Assembly: GCF_900105715.1 (NCBI RefSeq)
Contig: NZ_FNRY01000001.1
Coordinates: forward strand, 1,922,001 to 1,986,000
From: Paramicrobacterium humi
GTDB taxonomy: Bacteria > Actinomycetota > Actinomycetes > Actinomycetales > Microbacteriaceae
Length of the DNA stretch: 64,000 bases
Direction of reading: 5' to 3'
Shown piece after piece: positions 48,072-58,124 of the stretch. A model generated the notes under the pieces. That model saw only the letters and a program-made list of their open reading frames with translations, was not told the origin of the DNA and made no database searches. Position numbers and translations under genes: made by a program. Position 1 is the stretch's first letter. Each line of letters starts with the position of its first letter.

Positions 48072-48373
48072 TCGGCGTCGGTGCGCACGAACTTGATGCG
48101 CCAGCGCTCCGGGCCCTCGTCGAGGTAGGTCGACACGAAGCGGCCGGCGTGGCGCTGCTCGACCTGCGCCAGCAGCGGCAGCGGGTTGTGCGTCGCCGAG
48201 ATGATCATCCCGCTGTGCGGAGCGAGCGACTCGAGCGCCCCGAAGATCGCCGCGTGGCGCACGGCGTGCGGGATCGTCTGCACGTCGAGTTCGGGAAGCG
48301 CCTCGTCTGCCTCGCCGCACGCGCAGGAGTGCCCGTGGGAATCGGTGGAGTTCAGAGAGATGGACTGCTTCAT
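48068..48373 (-). CDS. DUF2249 domain protein
   Basis: The product has 101 residues. The N-terminal segment DSHGHSCACGE looks like a metal-binding arm. The SirA/TusA-like fold follows: LDVQTIPHAVRHAAIFGALESLAPHSGMIISATHNPLPLLAQVEQRH. The family often accompanies genes for nitric-oxide or haem-copper respiratory functions; no such gene is next to it except the small membrane protein. Confidence 0.85.
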   Translation of the reverse strand: MKQSISLNSTDSHGHSCACGEADEALPELDVQTIPHAVRHAAIFGALESLAPHSGMIISATHNPLPLLAQVEQRHAGRFVSTYLDEGPERWRIKFVRTDAE

Positions 48374-48446
48374 GCTTTCGAACGTAGCACCGCGGCATCC
48401 GACCTGTCAGGGGAACGACCGTGACAATGCCGCTGGCCGGAAACGC

Positions 48447-48872
48447 TCAGCCGGCGCCGTCGGCGTCGGTGCGCTCCCACGCGATCGCGATGAGCCGGCG
48501 CAGCACCTGCTCGTCGATGTCGTCGAGGGTCGTCACGTACACGCAGCCAGCGCCCTCCCGGTAGCGCCCGAGGCTCGGAAGCAGCGCGGCGCCCTCGGGG
48601 CGGTCCTTCAGGCCGTACAGCGAGAGCGCCGCCTTGCGCGGCGAGAAGCCGACCTTCGGCCAGTCGCCCTGCGTGCGCGGGTTCGACGGGGAGACGTAGC
48701 GGTACGAGCCGTAGCCGACGATCGACGGCCCCCACATCACGGGCTCGGCACCCGTGACCTCGCGCATGAGGCGATCGAGGGCGTGCCCGTCGGCGCGGCG
48801 GCGCGCGGGAGCTGCCGCGTCGAGGAACTCCTCGACCGAAGCATCCGTCGGCTTCGTCTTGATCTCGGCCAT
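48447..48872 (-). CDS. DUF1801 domain protein
   Basis: The product has 141 residues. The conserved core VMWGPSIVGYGSYRY and GDWPKVGFSPRKAALSLYGL mark the canonical YdhG/DUF1801 type. It stands alone, divergent from the HAD gene. The function is unknown. Confidence 0.88.
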   Translation of the reverse strand: MAEIKTKPTDASVEEFLDAAAPARRRADGHALDRLMREVTGAEPVMWGPSIVGYGSYRYVSPSNPRTQGDWPKVGFSPRKAALSLYGLKDRPEGAALLPSLGRYREGAGCVYVTTLDDIDEQVLRRLIAIAWERTDADGAG

Positions 48873-48923
48873 GCCTCAGCGTACCGAAATCGCAGCCAGC
48901 CCGGCCCCGCCTAAACTGGGGGA

Positions 48924-49826
48924 GTGACTGACTTCGCGCCCGACCTCGGCCTTCTGCTCGACGTCGACGGACCCATCGCCAGCCCCGTATCCCGCACCGT
49001 CGCGATCGAGACGATCGCTCCCGACCTCGTCACGCTCGCGAACGCGGGCGTTCCCATCGCGTTCAACACGGGCCGCTCCGACGGCTTCCTGCGCGAGCAG
49101 CTCATTCCGCCGCTGCGCGCTGCGGGGCTTGCGGACGACGCCCTCGTCTGGGGAATCTGCGAGAAGGGCGCCGTGTGGATGCGCATCACCGCGCATGGCG
49201 AGGCCGAACTGAGCGTGGACGAGGAACTCCGGATGCCGCCGGCCTTCACCCGCGACATCGAGCGGCTCGTCGACGCCTCGTACTCCGATCTCGTGTTCTT
49301 CGACCACACGAAGCGTGCGATGGTCTCGGTCGAGCAGCGCACCGACGTGTCGAATGAGGAGTACCTCGATCGGCAGGGACGTTTCAATGCCGACGTCGCC
49401 GAAGTGCTCGAACGTCACGACCTCGGCTTCGAGTGGGAGGGCGAGCGGCACCCCGACGCCGCCGGCTCTGTCGGCTACCGCATCGATCCCACGATCATCT
49501 CGACCGACATCGAGTCGAACCGCGTCGGTAAGGACCTCGGTGCGAGCCGCATGATGCAGTTCCTCGCCGACGAAGGTGTCGAAGCGCCGCACCGGTGGCG
49601 CACGATGGGCGACTCCCGCACGGACTACGCGATGGCGGACTGGCTGCACGACAACGGCTTCGAAGTCGCGCACGTCGATGTGCGGCCGAGCGACGGCGTC
49701 CCCGAGGGCAAGCCGTACCCGATCCGGCAGCACTCCTCGCTCATCCACGACGAGTCCGGCGCGCTGTACGTGCGCCGCTGGGTCGAGATGGTGCGCGGCG
49801 AGGCCGCCGACGACGCTGACGTCTAG
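48924..49826 (+). CDS. HAD-superfamily hydrolase
   Basis: The product has 300 residues with a GTG start. Motif I is LLLDVDGPI (DxDx), motif II is AFNTGRSDGF, and the C-terminal motif IV is TMGDSRTDYAMADWL. It has the class II-cap type of layout. It is a phosphatase of unknown small substrate. Its 3' end overlaps the convergent nucleoside hydrolase by 4 bp. Confidence 0.85.
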   Translation: MTDFAPDLGLLLDVDGPIASPVSRTVAIETIAPDLVTLANAGVPIAFNTGRSDGFLREQLIPPLRAAGLADDALVWGICEKGAVWMRITAHGEAELSVDEELRMPPAFTRDIERLVDASYSDLVFFDHTKRAMVSVEQRTDVSNEEYLDRQGRFNADVAEVLERHDLGFEWEGERHPDAAGSVGYRIDPTIISTDIESNRVGKDLGASRMMQFLADEGVEAPHRWRTMGDSRTDYAMADWLHDNGFEVAHVDVRPSDGVPEGKPYPIRQHSSLIHDESGALYVRRWVEMVRGEAADDADV

Positions 49827-50782
49827 TCGGCTCCGAGCAGCGTCGACACGAAGAGCTCCGACACGGCAGGGCCGTCGACGGTGAGCGCGACGTCGCTCGG
49901 CCGCGCCCTGCTCTCGAGGCTGTGCTCCATGTCTTCGCCGGGGCGCAAGCGGCGATCGATAATCGTCTGGCCGCGACTGCGGCCGGGAGCGAGCTCCACC
50001 TCGACGAGGTGACGCGACGTGCCGAAGTGCTCGGCGCCGACGAGGAAGCACGCGGTGCCCGCGTCGCCGATCTTCGCGCCCGATTCGATGTCGGCGGGCA
50101 GGTCGGCGAGCTGCACCTGGTAGTCGAGCAGCTTCGTCGCGAGCTGCGTGACGGCGGTGTCCGCGGCGCGCAGTCGCTCGTGCTGCTGTTCGTCGACGAC
50201 GACGCGGCTGAACACGTCGAGCGGGTACAGCACCGTTGGCACGCCGGACTCGAGAACGATCTGCGCCGCCTCCGGGTCGTGCCACACGTTGAACTCCGCG
50301 ACGGGCGTGGCGTTGCCTGGGCCCGCACTGCCGCCCATGATGACGATGCGCTCGAGCTTCGCCGCCGTCTCGGGGTGCAGCCTCAGGAAGAGGGCGATAT
50401 TCGTCATCGGCGCGAGGGCGAGGAGGGTGACCGGCTCCGCGCTCCCCTCGATCGTGCGTCGGATCATCTCGATCGCGTGCGAGGGGTCATGCCGGCGGGC
50501 AGCGCGGGGGAGGACGAGATTGCCGATGCCGTTCGCGCCGTGGTAGCCGCTCGCATCACGGGCCGGCTCGATGAGGGGACGGTCGCAGCCCGCAGCGACG
50601 GCCGCACGGCTGCTCGCGGCATCCAGCACGTCAAGGGTGTTCGCGATGACCTGCGGGAGACTCGCGTTTCCCGCGACGCACGTCACGGCGCGCAGATCGA
50701 TGTCGGGGTGGCTGGCGAGGAAGAGCAGGGCGAGGGCGTCATCGACGCCGGTGTCGACGTCGGCGATCACGGGAATGGGCAT
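49823..50782 (-). CDS. Inosine/uridine-preferring nucleoside hydrolase
   Basis: The product has 319 residues from the ATG at 50782. The calcium-binding signature DVDTGVDDALAL is at the N-terminus, and LLALAPMTNIALFL and EFNVWHDPEAA are the other conserved blocks. It cleaves nucleosides to base and ribose. This fits the purine salvage (hpt) and extracellular 5'-nucleotidase functions elsewhere in the window, although it is not in an operon with them. Confidence 0.92.
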   Translation of the reverse strand: MPIPVIADVDTGVDDALALLFLASHPDIDLRAVTCVAGNASLPQVIANTLDVLDAASSRAAVAAGCDRPLIEPARDASGYHGANGIGNLVLPRAARRHDPSHAIEMIRRTIEGSAEPVTLLALAPMTNIALFLRLHPETAAKLERIVIMGGSAGPGNATPVAEFNVWHDPEAAQIVLESGVPTVLYPLDVFSRVVVDEQQHERLRAADTAVTQLATKLLDYQVQLADLPADIESGAKIGDAGTACFLVGAEHFGTSRHLVEVELAPGRSRGQTIIDRRLRPGEDMEHSLESRARPSDVALTVDGPAVSELFVSTLLGAD

Positions 50783-50817
50783 GAACCCATTCTGGCGCAG
50801 TGCGCAGGTTGTAGCGT

Positions 50818-51594
50818 TCAGCGCTGGCAGCTCGGACACCAGTACGTGTCGCGCAGCTGCGTCGAGCTCGCCCCGAGCCGACCGCGCTCGATCACCGTGC
50901 CGCAGCGCCGACACCGCTGACCATCGCGTGAGAACACCCAGCTCTGCCGTCCCGGCCGGGTGTCGCCCGTCGTCGTGCGCGCGACCCGGTCGCGGTTCGC
51001 GAGGATGAGACGGTGCGACAGCCGCACGAGCGCGGCGGCATCCGTCTCACCGATGGGGGATTCGGGCCGGATGCCGCGCAAGAAGCAGATCTCGTTGACG
51101 TACTCGTTGCCGAGACCGGCGAGATTGCGCTGGTCGAGCAGCGCGACGGCGACGGGCCGTGCAGGGTCCGCCTCGAGCCGCGCGACGGCCTCCTCGGCGG
51201 ACCAGTCGGGGCCGAGCAGGTCGGGGCCGAGGTGGCCGACGACGAGCTCCTCGTCGCTTCGCGGCAGCAGCTCCACGACGCCGAGCTCGAACCCGACAGT
51301 GGTGACGGCGTCGGTGCCGACCACGGCGCGAGCCTTCCAGCCGGGCTTTCGCCACCGCCCGCCCGCGGGGTAGATGTGCCAGTCGCCCTCCATCTTGAGG
51401 TGCGTGTGCAGGCTCCACTCGCCGATGCGGTGCAGGATGTGCTTCCCGCGGCTGACGACCTCGTCGACGCGCTGCCCGCGCAGGTCGCTCGTCGCGAAGG
51501 CGGGCACGCGCAGGCTCCACTCGGTGATGATCTCTCCCGCGAGCACGTCGTTGAGGTTGCGCGCGGTGCGGTAGACGGTGTCGCCCTCAGGCAT
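50818..51594 (-). CDS. nei: Endonuclease VIII-like DNA glycosylase (Nei2 group)
   Basis: The product has 258 residues. The catalytic start MPEGDTVYR (Pro2, Glu3) and the helix-two-turn-helix region are present, and the C-terminal zinc finger (CRRCGTVIERGRL..YWCPSCQR) is intact. It removes oxidised pyrimidines. It overlaps the Lhr gene by 8 bp, an arrangement also found in mycobacteria (Rv3297/Rv3296). Confidence 0.94.
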   Translation of the reverse strand: MPEGDTVYRTARNLNDVLAGEIITEWSLRVPAFATSDLRGQRVDEVVSRGKHILHRIGEWSLHTHLKMEGDWHIYPAGGRWRKPGWKARAVVGTDAVTTVGFELGVVELLPRSDEELVVGHLGPDLLGPDWSAEEAVARLEADPARPVAVALLDQRNLAGLGNEYVNEICFLRGIRPESPIGETDAAALVRLSHRLILANRDRVARTTTGDTRPGRQSWVFSRDGQRCRRCGTVIERGRLGASSTQLRDTYWCPSCQR

Positions 51595-54500
51595 GGCGCA
51601 TCCGCAGTCCGCGTGGCGTCTCGGTGAAGCCCGCGTTCCGCAGCGGGTGCTCGAGCGGCGAGCCGAAGACGAACGCGCCGTTCACCTTCTCGACGGCGAG
51701 CTTGTCGACCCGGCCGGCGCGGACGAGGGCACCGACGGATGCCGCGGCCGAGGTGAGCACGGGCTCGCGGTCCGTGAACGCGAGCGCCGACTTCCCGCCG
51801 CGCTCGAGATACAGCGCGAGTTCGCCGTCGACGATGGCGACGATGCCTCCCGCCTTGCGCCCCGGGCGATGCCGGGTGCCCGTGAGTTCGGCGCTCGGCC
51901 AGGCGAGAGCGGTTCCGTACGGGTTCGCGGGGTCTGTCGCCGCGAGGGCGACAGCGTTCAGCGGCCTGTCGTCATCGGTGAAGGTGTGGCTGCGCACCCG
52001 GTCGATCGTGCCCGAGGTGGAGAACTGCGCGGCGCCGAGCCCGTTGACGATGTAGCCGCGTCGCGCGCGGCCCTTCTCCTCGAAGCCGGAGAGCACCTTG
52101 TACATGAGCGCGAAGCCGCCCGGAATGTCGTCCGCGTACACGGCTCCGCGGGTCACGACGCCGTAGCGGTCGAGCAGGGTCTCCGCCGTCGCGGCGGCGC
52201 GCACCGTGGCATCCTGCTCGGGAAGGGGGAGAAGCGACCAGCGTCCGCCGACGCGCGGAGCCGCCCCTGACATGCTCGGCCTGGCGTACCCTCTGCCGCG
52301 GTACAGCCGCGAGCGCGGGGTCGGCCGGCGCGTCTTGTGCGCGCCCGCGCCGCCGACGAGGCCGCGAATGGGCGCGAAGGTGTCGTTCGTGACGAGGCCC
52401 TGCCAGACGAGATGCCACAGCGCGCGCTGCAGGTTCGCGTCGTCCTCGGAGCCCGTCGCCTCCGCGAGCTGCGAGCTGAAGTACGCGCCGCCCGAGCCGA
52501 GGGTGAGCAGGAGCTCCCGCTCGAGCGACCCGTCGTCGCCCGGGCCGAGCGCCGGCAGCATCGTGAGCGGCGCCGTGTCGGCGATGTGCAGGCTCACCCA
52601 GCCGTCGCCGCCCGCGATCGAGCCGCGGCCGGACCAGATCACCTCGCCCGTCGACAGCAGCTCGTCGAGCATCGCGGGCGAGTAGTCGGCCACCCGCTGC
52701 GGCAGGATGAGCGTCTCCCACGCCGACGCCGGCACGATCGCCCCCGACAGCTGGTCGATCACCGCGGCGACCCCGTCGACCCCGCGCAGCCCGCCGCCGA
52801 CGTGCTGCCATGCGGAGAGGAAGCGCACGAACGTGGCCTGGTCGACCGGCTCGACCTCGTGCCGCAGGGCGGCGAGCGAGCGCAGCCTCAGTCGCCGCAG
52901 CACCTCTTTGTCGCACCACTCCGCATTCTCGAGGGGATGAGCGGATGCCGCCGGGCGATCGGGCAGGAACTCTCCGCTCACGATTCGGCCCTCGTCGGCG
53001 AGTCGCCCGAGCGCGTGGGCGACGACCGCGATGCCGAGACCGAATCGGCGTGCCGCGTCACCGGTCGTGAACGGTCCATGGGTGCGGGCGTGGCGGGCGA
53101 GCAGGTCCCCGAGCGGATCGGGCACGGGCTCGATGAACGCCGTCGGCACGCCGATGGGAAGCGGCACGCCGAGAGCGTCGCGCAGCCGGGCGGCGTCCTC
53201 GATGGCGATCCACCGCTCCGCGCCGGCGACCTGCACGGCCAGCGCGCGCTTCGCGGCGACGAGCTCGTCGAGGTGCGCCCGGGCCACGGCAGCTGAGGCG
53301 TGCTCATGCTCGTCGTCGGGAGCCTGCAGGCGTTCGGCGACCTCGTCGGCGCCGAGCGGGCCGAGCATGCGCAGCAGGTCCGCCGTGCCCTCGAGCCCGC
53401 GCATGCGCCGGTTCTCCGTGAGGCGCTGCAGCTCCTGCTCGGTCTGGGCGATGATCGCGGGATCGAGGAGCTCGCGCAGCTCCACTTGGCCGAGCAGCTC
53501 CGAGAGCATCGTCGCGTCGAGGGCGAGTGCCGCGGCCTTGCGTTCGGCGAGCGGGTTGTCGCCCTCGTACATGAACGCGCCGACGTAGCCGAAGAGCAGG
53601 GATTTCGCGTACGGCGAGGGCTCCTCCGTCGTCGTCTCGACGATGCGGATCTTGCGGGAGGCGATGCGGCGGGCGAGCTCGAGCAGCGCCGGAACGTCGT
53701 ACACGTCTTTCAGGCATTCGCGAGCAGTCTCGAGCAGGATCGGGAACTGCGGGTACTTCTTCGCCACGTCGAGCAGCTGCGCCGCGCGCTGCCGCTGCTG
53801 CCACAGCGGCGCCCGCTTCTGCGGCGAGTAGTTCGGCAGCAGAAGCGCCCGCGCGGCGCACTCGCGAAACCGCGACGCGAACAGCGCGGAGCCGCCCACC
53901 TCGGCCGTGACGATGACTTCGAGCTCGTCGGCCTCGAACACGAACAGGTCGGCACCGGGCGGCTCGTCCGTCGTCTCGGGGATGCGCACGATGATGCCGT
54001 CGTCGCTCGCGATGCTCGCGCCGTCGACGCCGAACCGCTCCTGCACGCGCGCGCCCACCGCGAGCGCCCAGGGGGCGTGCACCTGCATGCCGAACGGGGA
54101 GTGCAGGATGATCCGCCAGTCGCCGAGCTCGTCGCGGCTGCGCTCGACGACGAGGGTGCGATCCGTCGGCAGATGCCGGGTCGCTGCCCGCTGCTCGGTC
54201 AAGTACGCGCGCAGGTTCGCGGCGGCCCGGGCGTCGAGGCCCGCGGCGGCGAGGCGCTCGCTCGCGACGCCGTCGTCAGCGGCATCCAATTCTCTCGTGA
54301 ACCGGCCGAGGGCCTCGCCCAGTTCGAACGGGCGGCCGAGCGCGTCACCCTTCCAGAACGGCAGGCGGCCGGGCTGCCCGAACTCGGGGGTGACGAGCAC
54401 GCGGTCGTGGGTGATCTCCTGGATGCGCCAGCTCGTCGCGCCGAGTGCGAACACGTCGCCGACGCGGGACTCGTAGACCATCTCCTCGTCGAGCTCGCCG

Positions 54501-56287
54501 ACGCGCCGGCCGGTCGTGCCCTCCTCGCCGCCGACCATGTAGACGGCGAACAGGCCGCGGTCGGGGATAGTGCCGCCGCTGATGACCGCGAGCCGCTGCG
54601 CACCCGGGCGGCCTTCGATCGTGCCGGCGTCGCGGTCCCATACGATGCGGGGGCGCAACTCGGCGAACTCGTCCGACGGGTACCGGCCGGCGAGCAGGTC
54701 GAGCGTCGCCTCGAACGCCGAGCGCGGCAGCGTCGCGAACGGGGCGGTGCGGCGCAGCTGCTCGAACCAGGCCTCGACCTCGACGGTGTCGAGCGCCGTC
54801 GCGGCGACGGTCTGCTGCGCGAGAATGTCGAGCGGGTTCGCGGGCACCCGCATCGACTCGATCTTCCCCTCCAGCATCCGCTCGGCTGCGACCGCGGAGT
54901 TCACGAGATCGGCCCGGTGCTTGGGGAACAGCACGCCGTGCGAGATCTCGCCCACCTGGTGCCCCGCCCGCCCGACACGCTGCAGGGCGCTCGCGACCGA
55001 CGGCGGCGCCTCCACCTGGATGACGAGGTCGACCTCGCCCATGTCGATGCCGAGTTCGAGGCTCGACGTCGCGACGACGCAGCGCAGCCGCCCCGACTTG
55101 AGGTCGTCCTCGATCGCGGCGCGCTGCTCCTTCGACACCGACCCGTGGTGCGCGCGGGCCAGCAGCGGCGTCTCGTCGCGCACACCGGTCGTCTGCCCGC
55201 TTCCTCCCATGAGCACGGCGGGAGTGCGAGGGGCGGATGCCGCTTCGCTGCGCGCCGCAGCTGCGCTCTGTTCCGCTGCTCCCGCCCAGTCCTCGGGCAG
55301 CGGGCCCGACAGCAGCGTCTCCTCGTCGAGTCGCGCCTCGTTGATCTCGTTCAGCCGCGCCGTGAGCCGCTCGGCGAGTCGCCGCGAGTTCGCGAACACG
55401 ATCGTGGAGCGGTGAGCGAGGATGCGGTCCACGATCGCCTCTTCGACGTGCGGCCAGATGGAGCCGCCGCGCTCGCCGTCGGCGCGGACCGGCCCTGCCG
55501 CGGAGCCGTCGGGAGTCGCCGGCTGCTGGCCGACCGTGAGATCGGTCATGTCCTCGACCGGCACGATGACTTCCAGCTCGAACGTCTTCGACGCGGGCGG
55601 CGCGACGATGGCGACGGGCGCCCGGCCGCCGAGGAAGCGGGCGACCTCCTCGTGCGGCCGGACGGTCGCCGACAGACCGATGCGCTGGGCGGGCCTGTCG
55701 AGCAGCGCGTCCAGGCGCTCAAGGGAGACGGCGAGGTGCGCGCCGCGCTTCGTCGCCGCGACGGCGTGCACTTCGTCGATGATGACGGTGTCCACCGTGC
55801 GGAGCGTCTCGCGTGCTTTCGAAGTGAGCATGAGGAACAGCGACTCGGGCGTGGTGATGAGGATCTCGGGCGGGTTCTTGAGAAGTGCGCGGCGATCGTT
55901 CGCGGGGGTGTCGCCCGAGCGCACTCCGACGGTGACTTCGGGCGGCTCGATTCCGAGTCGCTTGGCCGTCTGTGCGATCCCGACCAGTGGCGCGCGGAGG
56001 TTGCGTTCGACGTCGACGCCGAGCGCCTTGAGCGGTGAGATGTACAGCACGCGCGTGCCTTGCGGTCGCTCCTCCACGGTGCCGTGTGCCGCGGCGTCCA
56101 TGAGTCGGTCGATTGACCAGAGGAACGCAGACAGGGTCTTGCCCGACCCGGTCGGGGCGACGACGAGAGTGTGGGAGCCGCCGGAAATGGCGTTCCAGGC
56201 GCCTTCTTGCGCGTTTGTGGGTGCGGCGAATGCCCCCGTGAACCACGCTCGGGTGGCCGGGGAGAAGCGATCGAGCACGGTGCTCAT
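51587..56287 (-). CDS. lhr: Lhr-type large ATP-dependent helicase
   Basis: The product has 1566 residues, the full length for Lhr. Walker A VVAPTGSGKT (42-51), the DEVH box at 171-174, and the helicase C domain (SLELGIDMGEVDLVIQVEAPPSVASALQRVGRAGHQ) are followed by the Lhr winged-helix/beta-barrel core and the long C-terminal domain. It is a 3'-5' DNA helicase of actinobacterial DNA repair. It is co-transcribed with the Nei glycosylase. Confidence 0.96.
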   Translation of the reverse strand: MSTVLDRFSPATRAWFTGAFAAPTNAQEGAWNAISGGSHTLVVAPTGSGKTLSAFLWSIDRLMDAAAHGTVEERPQGTRVLYISPLKALGVDVERNLRAPLVGIAQTAKRLGIEPPEVTVGVRSGDTPANDRRALLKNPPEILITTPESLFLMLTSKARETLRTVDTVIIDEVHAVAATKRGAHLAVSLERLDALLDRPAQRIGLSATVRPHEEVARFLGGRAPVAIVAPPASKTFELEVIVPVEDMTDLTVGQQPATPDGSAAGPVRADGERGGSIWPHVEEAIVDRILAHRSTIVFANSRRLAERLTARLNEINEARLDEETLLSGPLPEDWAGAAEQSAAAARSEAASAPRTPAVLMGGSGQTTGVRDETPLLARAHHGSVSKEQRAAIEDDLKSGRLRCVVATSSLELGIDMGEVDLVIQVEAPPSVASALQRVGRAGHQVGEISHGVLFPKHRADLVNSAVAAERMLEGKIESMRVPANPLDILAQQTVAATALDTVEVEAWFEQLRRTAPFATLPRSAFEATLDLLAGRYPSDEFAELRPRIVWDRDAGTIEGRPGAQRLAVISGGTIPDRGLFAVYMVGGEEGTTGRRVGELDEEMVYESRVGDVFALGATSWRIQEITHDRVLVTPEFGQPGRLPFWKGDALGRPFELGEALGRFTRELDAADDGVASERLAAAGLDARAAANLRAYLTEQRAATRHLPTDRTLVVERSRDELGDWRIILHSPFGMQVHAPWALAVGARVQERFGVDGASIASDDGIIVRIPETTDEPPGADLFVFEADELEVIVTAEVGGSALFASRFRECAARALLLPNYSPQKRAPLWQQRQRAAQLLDVAKKYPQFPILLETARECLKDVYDVPALLELARRIASRKIRIVETTTEEPSPYAKSLLFGYVGAFMYEGDNPLAERKAAALALDATMLSELLGQVELRELLDPAIIAQTEQELQRLTENRRMRGLEGTADLLRMLGPLGADEVAERLQAPDDEHEHASAAVARAHLDELVAAKRALAVQVAGAERWIAIEDAARLRDALGVPLPIGVPTAFIEPVPDPLGDLLARHARTHGPFTTGDAARRFGLGIAVVAHALGRLADEGRIVSGEFLPDRPAASAHPLENAEWCDKEVLRRLRLRSLAALRHEVEPVDQATFVRFLSAWQHVGGGLRGVDGVAAVIDQLSGAIVPASAWETLILPQRVADYSPAMLDELLSTGEVIWSGRGSIAGGDGWVSLHIADTAPLTMLPALGPGDDGSLERELLLTLGSGGAYFSSQLAEATGSEDDANLQRALWHLVWQGLVTNDTFAPIRGLVGGAGAHKTRRPTPRSRLYRGRGYARPSMSGAAPRVGGRWSLLPLPEQDATVRAAATAETLLDRYGVVTRGAVYADDIPGGFALMYKVLSGFEEKGRARRGYIVNGLGAAQFSTSGTIDRVRSHTFTDDDRPLNAVALAATDPANPYGTALAWPSAELTGTRHRPGRKAGGIVAIVDGELALYLERGGKSALAFTDREPVLTSAAASVGALVRAGRVDKLAVEKVNGAFVFGSPLEHPLRNAGFTETPRGLRMRHA

Positions 56288-56528
56288 TCGGCTAGCAAAT
56301 CACATGAGTCTGACATCGTGGCTGGTCGGCTGAGCGGATGCACCATCGTCGGGCGCCGTAATGTGAGGACCGACCTGACATTGGGCGTCCTTGCATGTTG
56401 CCGTTATCGGCTGTCGTTGGCGTCGCTCGCGCCGTTCTGCTTCGAGGCCGCCGCTGATGACGTTGTGTTTGCCTTTCAGAGTTACGGTCGTCGCGGCCCA
56501 ACACTTCAAGTGCGATCCGAGTTTCAGA

Positions 56529-57977
56529 TCAGAACTGGGGGTCCTCCGGATAGTCCTTGCCGTCGGTTTCGTCCGCCCATTTCTCGTCCGGGTCACGCTC
56601 CTCGGCCGAGTACTCGTCCTCGTCGTCGATGTCGGGTTCGAGGTCCGGTTCGGGAGTCTCGTCGCATTCGTCGAGGGGTTCGAATCCGACATTGGAGGAT
56701 CGTCGGATGCGGTATTTCTGTCCGAGGGGTGAGGTCCAGATGATGGTCCCGTCGTCGTCGCGTTCGACCTGCCAGGTGCTCGAGTGTTTGAGTACGTGGT
56801 GGCGTCGGCACAGGGGGTTGAGGTTCTCGAGGTCGGTCTCACCTCCGTCCTGCCAGGCGAGGATGTGGTCCACATCACATTGGCGTGCGGGTCGGTTGCA
56901 GCCGGGGAAGCCGCAGACCTTGTCTCTGACTTCGATGGTCTTTCGCAGGTCGGCGGGGACGGCGTAGCGGTCGCGTCCGACGGAGAGCACGGCTCCGGTT
57001 TCGGGGTGGGTGAGCAGCCTTGTGAAGCTCGGGGCTTGGGCGGCGAGCCGGCGGGCGGTCTCGGGGTTGATCGGCCCGTACCCGTCGAGTTCTGCCGGTT
57101 CCTCGGAGTGGCCGAGGAGGGTCATCACCGGGACGGTCACGTGCACCGTCGGCCGGATCGCTCCACCACGGCCTGCGAAGACGGGAACACCGGCACCCTC
57201 ACCGCTGTCGCGACCGGTGGTAGCTCCAGCGGTGAGCCCGTTCATGGCCGCGTCGGTGAGAACGTCGGCGGTGAGTTGCCCGATGGTGCGCTGATCGCCG
57301 GTTTTGCGGAGGCTTTTGGCGGTGGTGTGGCAGGCGTTGAATATGCTCTGGGTTACCTCGACGGGGGCGTAGAGGGCGAGCCAGCCCATTCCGTCGGGAG
57401 CGTTCCAGTGCTCTACCCGCCGATCCGAAGCTGCCGCCTCGTGGCGTTGCAGGCTGGTTTCCGGGTGCAGGCTCTCGCGCAGGGCGAGGGCCTTGTTCTT
57501 GAACTGCGGCGGGGTGGAGGTTTTCGCCAGCTTGAGGGCGACCTGCTCGAACGCCGCCCGATCCTGTGTGGAGAGCCCGGTGGCCTGATCGATCAGAGTG
57601 CGCGCATGCTGATAGGTGATCACCCCCTCACCGAGTGCTTCCAGGGTGGCGGGGAGTTCCGTGGTGAGGGTTTCGGCGGTGCCGAGCATCGAGGTGATCA
57701 TCGGCTGCGACAACCGCATCTTCGCCGCCAGTTCCCCGGCGAGGGCGGAACGCACAACCTCCTGCGTCTTCGTCGTGTCCGTGTCGGAGGCGACGAACAG
57801 GTCACGGTTCGCCGTCGCGTGGTCCAGAAGATCCGCGAGCATCGTGGACACCTGCGCCTGCACCACGGCGAGAAGCTGATACTGCTCGGAGATCTCTTCG
57901 ACCATCACCGCCAGTTTCCCGATCCGGGAGTCGCGGCTTTCGGGTGGGTGTTTATCGTCATCGTTGAGGATTACCAT
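56529..57977 (-). CDS. DUF222 / HNH endonuclease domain protein (13E12-like)
   Basis: The product has 482 residues. A helical DUF222 domain (about 10-330) is followed by an HNH motif: GFPGCNRPARQCDVDHILAWQDGGETDLENLNPLCRRHHVLKH. The C-terminal tail is highly acidic. These proteins occur in many copies in Actinobacteria and may be mobile or part of conflict systems. The 240 bp between it and lhr hold nothing recognisable. Confidence 0.88.
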   Translation of the reverse strand: MVILNDDDKHPPESRDSRIGKLAVMVEEISEQYQLLAVVQAQVSTMLADLLDHATANRDLFVASDTDTTKTQEVVRSALAGELAAKMRLSQPMITSMLGTAETLTTELPATLEALGEGVITYQHARTLIDQATGLSTQDRAAFEQVALKLAKTSTPPQFKNKALALRESLHPETSLQRHEAAASDRRVEHWNAPDGMGWLALYAPVEVTQSIFNACHTTAKSLRKTGDQRTIGQLTADVLTDAAMNGLTAGATTGRDSGEGAGVPVFAGRGGAIRPTVHVTVPVMTLLGHSEEPAELDGYGPINPETARRLAAQAPSFTRLLTHPETGAVLSVGRDRYAVPADLRKTIEVRDKVCGFPGCNRPARQCDVDHILAWQDGGETDLENLNPLCRRHHVLKHSSTWQVERDDDGTIIWTSPLGQKYRIRRSSNVGFEPLDECDETPEPDLEPDIDDEDEYSAEERDPDEKWADETDGKDYPEDPQF

Positions 57978-58124
57978 GGGTTTACTCTGCCATCACCCAC
58001 CGACATTCACTCGAACACAACTACGAATATAGGACGGTGGTGGAGAAGTCGAAACAACAGCTACTTGTGGATGAATCATCGGCGAGCAAACATGGCGAGA
58101 AGGGGCAGCTGAAGGAGGAAGCGC

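Noticed and set aside
53300-56038. Plus-strand open frame of about 910 codons opposite lhr
   Set aside because: It is an antisense shadow of the helicase with no domain pattern.
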